Below are positions 56,924 through 64,000 of a DNA stretch of 64,000 nt, piece after piece. Made by a program: the position numbers and the translations under genes. The notes under the pieces are model-generated. The model did no database searches. It saw nothing but the letters and a program-made list of their open reading frames with translations, and had not been told where the DNA came from. The stretch is from Siderastrea radians. Its lineage: Eukaryota > Cnidaria > Anthozoa > Scleractinia > Rhizangiidae. The DNA lies in NCBI GenBank assembly GCA_964017195.1, contig CAXHKT010000125.1:496001-560000 (forward strand). Direction: 5' to 3'. Position 1 is the first letter of the stretch. Each line of letters begins with the position of its first letter.

Positions 56924-57253
56924 TCATTCAAATTTTTCCATCCAGTTTTTCAGATCAAGAATTTTTTCAACATTTTCCTTGAATTCTTGCTCGTATCTTG
57001 CTCTGAACACTATTTCATCAAAACACATCCCTTCCAGATTTGTGTAAAAATTTTCGACACCAATCTCCGCGTATTCTTCAGTAATTTTACTTATCTCTTG
57101 TATATCCTATCCATCGAATGCTTGTTTTGTGTACTCTTCCAGCTTTTCTTTGAATAACACACAGAAGACTTCTATTCCTTCATCTATTACTTCGTACTTT
57201 TCTTGCAGTTTTTTGAGGAAACAATCCACGAAGTAGAAGCAACGCAAGTCCAT
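56924..57253 (-). pseudogene. Hypothetical helical viral protein with in-frame TAG
   Basis: A 110-codon frame on the minus strand from the ATG at 57253 to TGA at 56924-56926, broken once by TAG at 57107-57109 (codon 49). Both halves have the same highly charged, helical character: FLKKLQEKYEVIDEGIEVF before the stop, and EEYAEIGVENFYTNLEGM then EQEFKENVEKILDLKNWM after it. Because each half is short it is easy to miss. The opposite-strand ORF at 56774-57157 is its shadow. No homology is recognised. It sits 150 bp downstream of the membrane protein gene on the same strand. Confidence 0.6.
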
Positions 57254-57330
57254 TATTCTTTTTTTTTTTTCTGTCTAACAGTCTGTTTCTTACGGCTGTT
57301 TCAATCAACAAAACTCGGCATAAAAATTTT

Positions 57331-57603
57331 TTATTTTTTCAAAACTTTTAATTTTATTGTGACTCTGTTGGTGAAGTTGTCTACTAAGAGATGAAAATCG
57401 TATTACGGAACCACATCATAGCCTGAAATTGGGTAGCCGTCTTCATCACGAGTTGATAATTTTATTTTTTTCGAAGAACATTCATGATTTGGCGACATTA
57501 TTTTTGAAACACACTCACGAGTAATGTATCGTGTTTGTTTAAGATCAGGAGGAGTGAGAAGTTCAAGAAACCAATGACAAATAGTCAGAAAAAGTGCAAT
57601 CAT
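57331..57603 (-). pseudogene. Small viral membrane protein with in-frame TAA
   Basis: The ATG at 57603 starts with a hydrophobic segment (MIALFLTICHWFLELL) that could be a signal anchor, then a basic, Ser-rich tail ending GYPISGYDVVP at a TAA (57403-57405). The same frame then stays open for 23 more natural codons (LLVDNFTNRVTIKLKVLKK) to a second TAA at 57331-57333, so the first stop is probably a mutation. TATATAA at 57614-57620 lies just upstream. The shorter 66-residue reading is also possible as the true protein. Function unknown. Confidence 0.5.
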
Positions 57604-57633
57604 TTTTTTTGCGTATATAATTATTTTAAAAAT

Positions 57634-58118
57634 CTACAATTGAGCGAATTTTTTATCGTACTTTCTTTGAACAGAAAGCGGAATCTCCATACAATGATCA
57701 GTGACGAAATTATCTATCATTTTTAATTTATCAAGAAAGGTCTTCTCGTCGAAAACTCGCCTCGGAGGTAAAAGCGAATCTCAACAGATATTTTCTGGTA
57801 TTCGATACGGGCAAAATTTGCTCGTTCCATTTTCTTATCGAATTTTTTAAGGCTTGCCACTGCTTTCAAAATAAGGCCAACACCAGTTAAAGTTGCCATG
57901 ACAGCAGGGTTCAGTGTTATTCCTCCAGCAACTGCGGCACTTATAATTAACTTGCCAGCTGAAAGATTACAAACAAAATTTTTTCTTCGAAAACCGCGGT
58001 GCAACTTTTCATATCCATAATGTTTCTTGTGGTAAAAAGCGTATAAATCTTTCAGAAGTTTAACCTTCTCTTTGGAAAGTGTTTGGTCGATATGGTTGAA
58101 TTCGAAAATGTCCCGCAT
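57634..58118 (-). pseudogene. Viral membrane-associated protein, frameshifted near C-terminus
   Basis: The ATG at 58118 opens a 131-codon ORF. It has a basic N-terminal half, a long hydrophobic segment at about 53-90 (LIISAAVAGGITLNPAVMAT then GVGLILKAVA) and a charged helical C-terminal part. After YLRGE the frame runs into a stop at 57723, while another frame continues with natural sequence (LKMIDNFVTDHCMEI, then RKYDKKFAQL) to TAG at 57634-57636. A single-base loss near 57755 explains this. From memory, similar hydrophobic-core proteins accompany cnidarian Polinton-like loci, but the function is unknown; membrane or virion penetration is a guess. TATATAA at 58124-58130 precedes the start. 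Confidence 0.6.
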
Positions 58119-58144
58119 TGTGCTATATAATAAATGTAAAAATT

Positions 58145-59908
58145 TTATGGTGTTCTATATTCAATCAAAATTAAGAATTCTTCGTTTATAAATTTTGGAG
58201 ATAACAAAAAAACCTGTAAAATACCACTTGGTAATTTAAAATTAATATCTATTTTTTGTTTTTGATTTGCTTTTTTTGAAATGAAACTTAATGGAGGAAA
58301 ACCACCAGTAACTACTCTTAAAGTAATAGCTGGAAATGGACCCATAATGTTTTTAAATAATACTGTTGCATTTAATAAATTACTATTTGCTGGAACGAGT
58401 ATCTCTGAATTACCATTTAATTCAAAAAGTGTTCTATCATTTTTCGTTGATAAATACCCATATAAATAATGAACGGAACCACTCAAATTATGCCCGTTTA
58501 AAGATAAATCTGTTTCCATCACCATTTTTCCATTCTCAATAACAAAAGCGGTGTCATAGACACTTGGGTCAACGTTTGAAATTGTTTCCTTTACACCATA
58601 AACAATAAGATGTCCAATTGTTAAAAGTGATGGAAAAGTAACTGTACCGTGTAGATCGAGATTAATAAATTGTGGAGGTGAGCTACCCCATCGGTGAAAA
58701 TTGACAACTGTTTTGGTGTAGTTTTCGAATGTTTTTGTTGCATATTTAGAAATTGAAATCGTAGTGCCTTGCACTGTCACACTCAACTCACTCATTTCAG
58801 GCGGAAACCATCCAACGACCAAAGTATGGTAACCAACTGGAAGTTTATAAAGGTTAAAACCGAGGCGTGATTGATACTGGTTGGGTGAGCTTTTTTCAAA
58901 CAAGAGTTGAAGTTGGTAAGCTTTTTTATTAATTTGATGTGGAGAATGGGAAAAATCAACAATACCCAAAACCTTGATATTGTTTTCACTCGAAGATTCA
59001 TCAGTGTCTTCCATCAAGTATCTGAAGGCGTCTCGTTTTTGTCCTGAATTAATGACCTGAGATTCATAAATTTTTTGAGTGACAAGATCTCTCAAAGTTG
59101 TTATTTTATTTTCCACAAAATTAACATTAACTGCGGATTTCGAGTCTCTGTAATCGGTTTGTAAGTTAACAATTTTATTGTTATTTAAATTCAAGTCTCC
59201 AGACATACTTGTTGTGCCATCAAGTTTGAGATAATTTTTTTGTGTTTCAGTAATTCTTTTTTTAACAAACTCAACGTATGTTGCGTCTTTTTGGTTTGAT
59301 GGTAATTTAAGATTAGTAATTGATTTATTTGTCATATCAATGTCAACATTTTTATCCAATTTTTTCACAAGTTGGTTATCAACATATTTTTTGTTTGTGG
59401 CTTGATCTGCCTGTGTGGGGTTTTTCACATTGAAAATTGTATTATTATTCATATCAATATTTGCTTCCATTTGTCCACCCTCTTTTTTTGAAAGAAAGAT
59501 ATTTCTCATATCTTGATAGCTTATTGCCTTCGTCAAATCGCCGCGGACAGGATATGGGTTGCTTTTCAATCGCAAGATACTGTACTTATTTTGCATGTCA
59601 ATATCAGCAGAACCGCTGACACTAACTTGAGACCCAGGATCACCTTTATCACCTTTATTACCCTTGTCGCCCTTGTCGCCCTTATCGCCCTTGTCACCTT
59701 TTTAACCCCGTGGTCCTTGCGCTCCCTCCTGACCTTGTGGTCCAGCGGGCCCTTTTTCTCCCCTTGGACCATAAGGACCCTGTGGTCCTCCAGGGCCTTT
59801 GTCACCCTTCGGTCCAGGAGGACCCTGGGGGCCAGGAGGACCAACTTTTCCACTTTCACTCGTCGTTGTTTGGCTAGTTCCACCTATTTGGCTGTTAATA
59901 TACCCCAT
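58145..59908 (-). pseudogene. Collagen-like/tail-fibre-like viral fibre protein with in-frame TAA
   Basis: Likely the spike or fibre used for host attachment. From the ATG at 59908 a short Ser/Thr/Gly leader is followed by Gly-X-Y collagen triplets. These are cut by TAA at 59702-59704; the same frame continues with more Gly-X-Y triplets and is open to 58145. Beyond the collagen part come three repeats of the form MNNN-I-NVKNPTQADQATNKKYVD, the asparagine-rich unit typical of bacteriophage tail-fibre shafts. Then comes a beta-rich C-terminal region of about 300 residues, probably the trimeric head. The total of ~587 codons suits a fibre. A downstream ATG at 59596 could give a 483-residue protein without the collagen arm. 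The ATG overlaps the ATPase stop by one base (TAATG). Confidence 0.8.
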
Positions 59909-60539
59909 TATATATCTTCATCAAAATTTTTTTTCATTAATTTCTGGGGTTTGTCATAGTAAAAGAAAGAATATTTTTTATCGGTGGCGCGATCTAAAGC
60001 GTTATGATCGACACCTATCTCGTCTGCAATCCGTTTGTTTTCTCTTGGAAGAAATCTGAAAATACAAAAATGACTGCAGTTATCACGGATGGTTTTCGGC
60101 ACCTTGTAAAAAGTTTGAGTGAGGTAAATAACGCAACAGTTTTTGTGCCGCCCGTTGATAAAATAATTAATTATATCGTTTTGGTTTTTTCGCAAACAAG
60201 GTCATCAAAAACAACTATTTTTTGGTTGTCTTCCGGAAGTTCTTCGAGTGGAATGATTTCATCACCATGAGCCTCGATAATATCATAACCAACCTTGGGG
60301 TTGATTTTTTCAGCAAACTCCTGCAAAAGATCGTGAAATTTATTCTGGTGCAGGTTTTTTGAAAAGAGGTAAATTTTATCATATATTAACAACTCATAAA
60401 GCATATGCAGTAATGTGTTTGTTTTACCAGAATTACTGGGCCCACAAATTAACATCCGAAAAACATCTGCTGGCATACAAGGGTGACCTTGCATGTAATC
60501 ACTCTCGGAAGAACCTGGGTCATAATTTGGAATCTTCAT
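59908..60539 (-). pseudogene. FtsK/HerA-type genome-packaging ATPase, frameshifted
   Basis: In Polinton-like viruses this ATPase pumps DNA into the capsid. The first 122 codons from the ATG at 60539 contain Walker A GPSNSGKT (33-40) and Walker B KIVVFDD (107-113). The frame changes at the A6 run (plus-strand T6, 60185-60190). The rest lies in the neighbouring frame to 59908 and contains CCVIYLTQTFYKVPKTIRDN, the conserved post-Walker block of Polinton/adenain-associated packaging ATPases, with its Gln sensor. The joined length of about 210 codons is normal for the family. The break is a one-base length change in a homopolymer, so a sequencing error must be excluded. It is divergent from 60577 with a 37-bp gap. 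Confidence 0.88.
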
Positions 60540-60576
60540 ATTTTTTTTTTCGATTCTATATATTAACGCAAGAAAT
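60540..60576. promoter_or_regulatory. 37-bp bidirectional viral promoter gap
   Basis: The only sequence between the divergent ATPase and the PPPY protein. It has an 11-bp T run and TATATATT at 60557-60564, readable as a TATA-type element for both strands, about 13-20 bp from each ATG. It resembles the AT-rich signals before 62282, 62705, 57603 and 58118. Confidence 0.55.
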
Positions 60577-61260
60577 ATGTCAATGAAAAAATGGCGTCAC
60601 CGGGCTGAAGAAAAGTCGAAGCTTGATGAGCAAACAGAAGAAATTCACCAAAAATTCAGAATGGATAAAATAAACAAAGAGTTTGGTCAGCTTTCAGGAG
60701 AAGAACTCTTTAGACCAATCACAAAAAGGCTTGATGAAAAGAACACCACTGTGGAAGAAGAAGAGGAGGAGCAGGAATTTCCTGATTACACAATGGATGA
60801 ATTTGACGAAACTTACCCATTTGGTGATGAATTCAGACCAGATGCACCAACACCATCATCATCACCACCACCACCCCCATATGATGATGATGATGATGAT
60901 GATTTTTCACCACCACCCCCACCGCTGATGGAAGAAACATCCAAAAGAAAAGAGTGGGCGAAGCCGGGACCGGTTGAGCCTGAATATCAACAGGAATCAA
61001 CACTGTTGCAAACGGTCAATCAACTGATCACGAAATACGGAAATGATCCCAACTACAAAGTAGGAAAATCGAAATTAGGTTTGAAAGGTAAAACCATTGC
61101 GGAACTAAAAAAGATAAGAGATGGGATCGATGAAAAAAGAAGGTTGACAAAAGAATCTCTTTTGTCGAAACGGTTACAGGAAGGGAAAAAAAGACTGAAG
61201 TCCACTTCCTTACAAGACGCCTTTGGAAAAAACTGTCATGAGCCGAAGACCTGCTTTTGA
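60577..61260 (+). CDS. Viral acidic protein with PPPY late-domain motif
   Basis: 227 residues: a charged helical N-terminus, an acidic stretch (Glu59-65), Pro-rich PTPSSSPPPPPY with PPPY at 99-102, seven Asp residues directly after, a second Pro run, and a basic helical C-terminus. PPxY motifs bind WW domains of NEDD4-family ubiquitin ligases and serve virus exit or entry trafficking in several virus groups, so a capsid-associated adaptor or scaffold is plausible. The Cys-Phe end overlaps the next gene by 23 bp. It starts the plus-strand morphogenesis block. The ATG at 60577 is 13 bp from the TATA-like element; a second ATG two codons later is possible. Confidence 0.7.
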   Translation: MSMKKWRHRAEEKSKLDEQTEEIHQKFRMDKINKEFGQLSGEELFRPITKRLDEKNTTVEEEEEEQEFPDYTMDEFDETYPFGDEFRPDAPTPSSSPPPPPYDDDDDDDFSPPPPPLMEETSKRKEWAKPGPVEPEYQQESTLLQTVNQLITKYGNDPNYKVGKSKLGLKGKTIAELKKIRDGIDEKRRLTKESLLSKRLQEGKKRLKSTSLQDAFGKNCHEPKTCF

Positions 61261-61495
61261 ACTTTCTGACAATGAAGATGATTCTTATGAACAGGATTGG
61301 GAAACCGAAGGAAGCGGCATCGCTGATGAAGCTGAAAAATTGATCGATCAACTTCATTTAAGATTAGGATCGATAAAAGCAGGAAACAGCTCAATAAAAC
61401 TGAAAAATCAGGTGTTATATCTGCTTGATTTACTTGTTGAACTCGGTACAATTGGAAAAAAGGAAAAAAAAAATATTTCTGATTATATACAATGA
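61238..61495 (+). CDS. Small viral helical protein
   Basis: 85 residues from the ATG at 61238; an upstream TTG would add five residues but is unlikely. A very acidic N-terminus (SDNEDDSYEQD) is followed by an amphipathic helical region (EAEKLIDQLHLRLGSIKAG, then QVLYLLDLLVELG), which could be a trimer-forming cement protein. It overlaps the previous gene by 23 bp and the next by 4 bp (ATGA, stop and start shared), an arrangement used for termination-reinitiation. No homology is recognised; a capsid cement role is inferred from position and size. Confidence 0.65.
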   Translation: MSRRPAFELSDNEDDSYEQDWETEGSGIADEAEKLIDQLHLRLGSIKAGNSSIKLKNQVLYLLDLLVELGTIGKKEKKNISDYIQ

Positions 61496-62253
61496 GCTTT
61501 GACATACTGCTTGACTCAAGCCTTGCAAAACAAGAAAGAGGTGGAGAACGGAATGTTTCACATGATTTCACAGTAAATTTTTATCCACCAATCGAATTGG
61601 ATAAAGGAAACTATAAAGCAGCGTTGAACAGACTTATTACAATGAGTTACTCATGGAATAATATCGATTCTCGTTATGCTAACAATAAAATTAGATGGAA
61701 GAAAAAAACAGAACAAGCGTGGAAAACTTTAACGTTTCCGAATGGAATGTATGATTACAAAAGAATCAACACTTTTGTTCAACAACACACCGGTAGAGTA
61801 GATCCAACAAAAAAAGACAGTGATTACATTTTTACAATATACTTCGATATGTCGATTTATAGGGTTGTGACTTTGATACATAACGATTATGAGCTTGACT
61901 TGTCTCAAGGAAATTTTGGTGAATTGCTTGGTTATGGTAAAAGTACCTTGAGGGGGAATGTTGTTGGAAGAAAAGTTCCAAATATCACAAGAGGTGTTGA
62001 TTGGGTATATTTACACTGCGATCTTATCTCACGCCGAACAAACAATGTTCCAAGCGATGTGTTATACAGTTTCTCAACATCAGATCTTCAGGTAAGCTAT
62101 CCATTTCAAAAAGAGCCACGTCGACTTGAGTGGCAGCCTGTTAATAAAAGTTATATAAATGCAATAAGAGTTTTGGTGACAGACGGAAGAAACAATATTC
62201 TGGATCTCAACGGGACAGACATTGCATTAAGCTTAATGATTGAAAAAGATTAA
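61492..62253 (+). CDS. Minor capsid (penton-like) protein
   Basis: 253 residues, the expected size of the single jelly-roll penton protein of Polintons and related viruses. The N-terminal DFTVNFYPPIELDKGNYKAA followed by LNRLITMSYSWNNI matches the usual opening strand of that family, in which Pro-Pro-Ile and a Tyr/Trp-Asn-Asn-Ile pair recur. The remainder alternates beta strands (DYIFTIYFDMSIYRVV; VSYPFQKEPRRLEWQPVN; INAIRVLVTDGRNNIL). It lies two genes before the major capsid gene, as in other members. No internal break. Start and previous stop overlap as ATGA. Confidence 0.8.
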   Translation: MSFDILLDSSLAKQERGGERNVSHDFTVNFYPPIELDKGNYKAALNRLITMSYSWNNIDSRYANNKIRWKKKTEQAWKTLTFPNGMYDYKRINTFVQQHTGRVDPTKKDSDYIFTIYFDMSIYRVVTLIHNDYELDLSQGNFGELLGYGKSTLRGNVVGRKVPNITRGVDWVYLHCDLISRRTNNVPSDVLYSFSTSDLQVSYPFQKEPRRLEWQPVNKSYINAIRVLVTDGRNNILDLNGTDIALSLMIEKD

Positions 62254-62281
62254 AGTTTTTTTGTCGGTATAATATACAATC
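62254..62281 (+). promoter_or_regulatory. TATA-like viral promoter before the basic protein gene
   Basis: TATAATATA at 62268-62276, 6 bp before the ATG at 62282, after a T7 run. Confidence 0.45.
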
Positions 62282-62662
62282 ATGTATCATCCAAGCGAGT
62301 GGGCAAGATACTTTGATGAAAAAACCGGGAGTTATCGATATAAACACAAAGGGTCGGGTGTGATTCGTGACACCTTCATGACAATTGGTAAAGTACTCGA
62401 AAACAATGTAAAGAATGTTGCAAAAAAAACTGTTGAAAAAGCCTCAAAAACAATCGCTGAAAAAGCGGGTCAAAGAGTTGGTGAACTTGCTGTTGAAAAA
62501 GGTTCAAAACAAATACGAAAATTACTGCAAGAGAGAAAACAACAAAATAAACCGTTGTCACAAGGCGCAAAAAAGAAACTTGCAAATATTTTGCAAAACC
62601 CCACACCAAAAAAATCAGACGCTCTTGTGAAATTAAATCAAATTTTGGCAAATGAAATTTAA
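62282..62662 (+). CDS. Basic viral core/membrane-active protein (adenovirus pX/pVI-like position)
   Basis: 126 residues, strongly basic. An N-terminal WARYFDEKTGSYRYKHKG segment is followed by a long Ala/Lys/Val amphipathic helix (IGKVLENNVKNVAKKTVEKA and on) and a second basic region. It lies between the penton-like and major capsid genes. In adenovirus-like and Polinton-like genomes small basic DNA-condensing or membrane-lytic capsid proteins occur in this neighbourhood. Assignment rests on position, size and charge only. No phospholipase motif is present. Confidence 0.6.
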   Translation: MYHPSEWARYFDEKTGSYRYKHKGSGVIRDTFMTIGKVLENNVKNVAKKTVEKASKTIAEKAGQRVGELAVEKGSKQIRKLLQERKQQNKPLSQGAKKKLANILQNPTPKKSDALVKLNQILANEI

Positions 62663-62679
62663 TAAAAAAAATTTTTTTC

Positions 62680-62704
62680 TATAAATATAATTAGCACCTG
62701 CAAC
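62680..62704 (+). promoter_or_regulatory. TATA-like viral promoter before the major capsid gene
   Basis: TATAAATATAATTA at 62680-62693, about 11-25 bp before the ATG at 62705. Confidence 0.5.
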
Positions 62705-63973
62705 ATGTTCAGAAGTAAACCATACCTCGAAGAGACAAAATACGTTCAAATTAATTTAAACACCCCACTCACCTTCCCTGGAAATAACCAATTTCAAACA
62801 AAGACGGGCTACGAATTTACTGTAAGAGACCGGGACAATTTTTATGACTGGTACAACGCTTATTTTCGAGTTGATTTCAAGTTTGAAGCAAAAGCAAACG
62901 GAGGTAACGTTGCTGCTGACACTGAATCAGCTCCTATTAACGGTTCTTTCTCATTGATCAAAAGTTTGAAAGTAATTTCATCAGGGAAAAAATTGTACGA
63001 GGCAAGCGATATTCACATAGGTATTTTCATCAAAAATCTGCTTCATTTTTCAGATGATTTTTCAAGAAGTGTTGCAAAAAACCAATTTTGGTATCTTGAC
63101 TCTGACGCTACCACAGACACTGATGGCAATGCGACAAACGTCGGAATGCGGGCAAGGGCGCTTCTATCACATGGAGGTTTAATGGTTCAGACTATTATCC
63201 CTTTAAACAGATACTCTTTCTTCGAAGGTCTTTCCGATAAATTGCTTTCACCAATGCAACTTACTTTTGAAATTCAACTTCAAGACGACCAAGAAATGAT
63301 TTTTCAAAACAATAACACAGATCTAAGAAGAATTGTTGTTCGTAAATTTGAGTTGTGGGCCCCCCAATTGCATTTTACTGGTAAAGGACAGACTCTGGTA
63401 AATGAAAATTTTTTGAAACCAACCCAATGGAAATACCTAAATGAAACTTTGCTTAACAGCAGCGCCCTAAGGGATGCGAATGGTACGTGGTTAATTACAC
63501 CGGGGGTAAAAAACCCCAAGCATGTTTTTGTCTTCATTGAACAAAGTCGGAAACAAAATGATTACAGGTACAACCCTTACATCTTTGACACATTTGATAT
63601 CGATGGTGATAACACAGCAAGATTGGACACTTGCCGCCTTCAGTACGGCACAAAATTTTACCCTGAGCTTGATTACGACCATGATTTTAAAATAAGAATT
63701 TTGAATGATTTAATCAATTTCCGATACAGAAAAAACGACTACAACACCGGCGTTCAGCTGCAGATTGCTAATTTTGAGAAGTTATACCCAATTATCTATT
63801 TTGAACTACGAAACACTGAAGAAAGTGTAACAGGCGACCCGAAAAAGGTCGAATTCAATTACAGACTGAATGAAGCCGCTAACGCACAAAATTATATTAT
63901 CTTCGCTTTGGTTTTGAATGAAGAAGAATTCGTGCTGAAGCAAATTGGTAATGAGCTTGTCGCCGGTTTGTAA
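62705..63973 (+). CDS. Double jelly-roll major capsid protein
   Basis: 422 residues that build the icosahedral shell as pseudo-hexagonal trimers in this virus class. Supporting features: an N-terminal strand leading to LTFPGNNQFQTKTGYEFTVR; a first beta-rich domain with FSLIKSLKVISSGKKLYEAS; the linker MQLTFEIQLQDDQEMIFQNN; RRIVVRKFELWAPQLHFTGK, a block recurrent in Polinton/adintovirus capsid proteins; and a second beta-rich domain ending FALVLNEEEFVLKQIGNELV. The length is at the short end for Polintons. The frame has no break. Its order behind penton-like and basic genes, and the nearby packaging ATPase, support the identity. The element continues beyond the window. Confidence 0.82.
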   Translation: MFRSKPYLEETKYVQINLNTPLTFPGNNQFQTKTGYEFTVRDRDNFYDWYNAYFRVDFKFEAKANGGNVAADTESAPINGSFSLIKSLKVISSGKKLYEASDIHIGIFIKNLLHFSDDFSRSVAKNQFWYLDSDATTDTDGNATNVGMRARALLSHGGLMVQTIIPLNRYSFFEGLSDKLLSPMQLTFEIQLQDDQEMIFQNNNTDLRRIVVRKFELWAPQLHFTGKGQTLVNENFLKPTQWKYLNETLLNSSALRDANGTWLITPGVKNPKHVFVFIEQSRKQNDYRYNPYIFDTFDIDGDNTARLDTCRLQYGTKFYPELDYDHDFKIRILNDLINFRYRKNDYNTGVQLQIANFEKLYPIIYFELRNTEESVTGDPKKVEFNYRLNEAANAQNYIIFALVLNEEEFVLKQIGNELVAGL

Positions 63974-64000
63974 ATGAAAAATTCAAAAAAAAAATCTGAA

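Noticed and set aside
56774..57157. Cys/Phe-rich plus-strand ORF of 127 codons
   Set aside because: It is the antisense of the charged helical minus-strand gene 56924-57253.
57107..59704. Alternative genetic code (TAA/TAG read as an amino acid) in the virus
   Set aside because: TAA ends the major capsid, penton-like and basic proteins at natural C-termini, and several breaks are frameshifts, which recoding would not explain.
60171..60195. Programmed ribosomal frameshift in the ATPase
   Set aside because: The A6 run is not in the phase of a canonical X-XXY-YYZ slippery site and no clear downstream structure is seen; a one-base length change is simpler, though not excluded.
59513..60270. Plus-strand ORFs over the fibre and ATPase (for example 59513-59959, 60004-60270)
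   Set aside because: Opposite-strand shadows of the collagen triplets and the ATPase; no independent protein-like features.

Overview
The window reads as nuclear DNA of an animal, most likely an anthozoan cnidarian such as a stony coral. The basis is the intron-bearing, gene-poor, AT-rich sequence, the many TACATGTA-type words, the density of small DNA transposons and a SINE, and protein fragments of cnidarian character. The species assignment is inference; no marker gene is present.

Layout. 1-17987 is an 8.65 kb block present twice in tandem (678-9333 and 9334-17987), almost identical, with no convincing protein gene. It carries two kinds of self-complementary word clusters (CATGAAA/TTTCATG and GGAAAGCC/GGCTTTCC). 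17632-19068 is a nest of DNA transposons with visible target-site duplications. 20.5-24.75 kb is a tandem array of about 0.9 kb units, each carrying a conserved exon-like cassette. 26.2-28.2 kb holds a third GGAAAGCC cluster, microsatellites and a non-LTR reverse transcriptase fragment. 28.19-38.73 kb is bounded by two diverged 0.8 kb direct repeats and contains a broken carbohydrate sulfotransferase gene, a spliced transposase-like (RAG1/DDE-like) gene with an in-frame TGA, and a divergent pair of unknown ORFs. 38.8-53.8 kb is mostly intergenic sequence with foldback MITEs, a tRNA-derived SINE, microsatellites and a Crypton-type tyrosine-recombinase remnant (50.04-50.97 kb, minus strand).

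53.78-64.0 kb is the striking part: the left portion of an integrated Polinton-like (Maverick/adintovirus-like) DNA virus that runs off the right edge of the window. It starts at a near-perfect 88+88 bp palindrome. Then come a short early-looking plus-strand cluster (an all-helical protein and two F-box/zinc-ribbon-like paralogs) and a minus-strand block from 60.54 down to 55.24 kb: packaging ATPase, collagen/tail-fibre-like fibre, membrane proteins and small unknowns, with a four-copy 64-65 bp repeat containing a GC-rich palindrome. Last is a divergent plus-strand morphogenesis block: PPPY-bearing acidic protein, small helical protein, minor capsid/penton-like protein, basic core-like protein and double jelly-roll major capsid protein.

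The viral genes share AT-rich TATATAA-type signals just upstream of several starts, a 37-bp bidirectional promoter gap, and stop-start overlaps (TAATG, ATGA). Nearly every gene of the minus-strand block is broken by one stop or frameshift, while all five plus-strand morphogenesis genes are intact. This suggests an endogenous virus in early decay, or partial functional retention. No polymerase, integrase or protease is visible in the part of the element inside the window.
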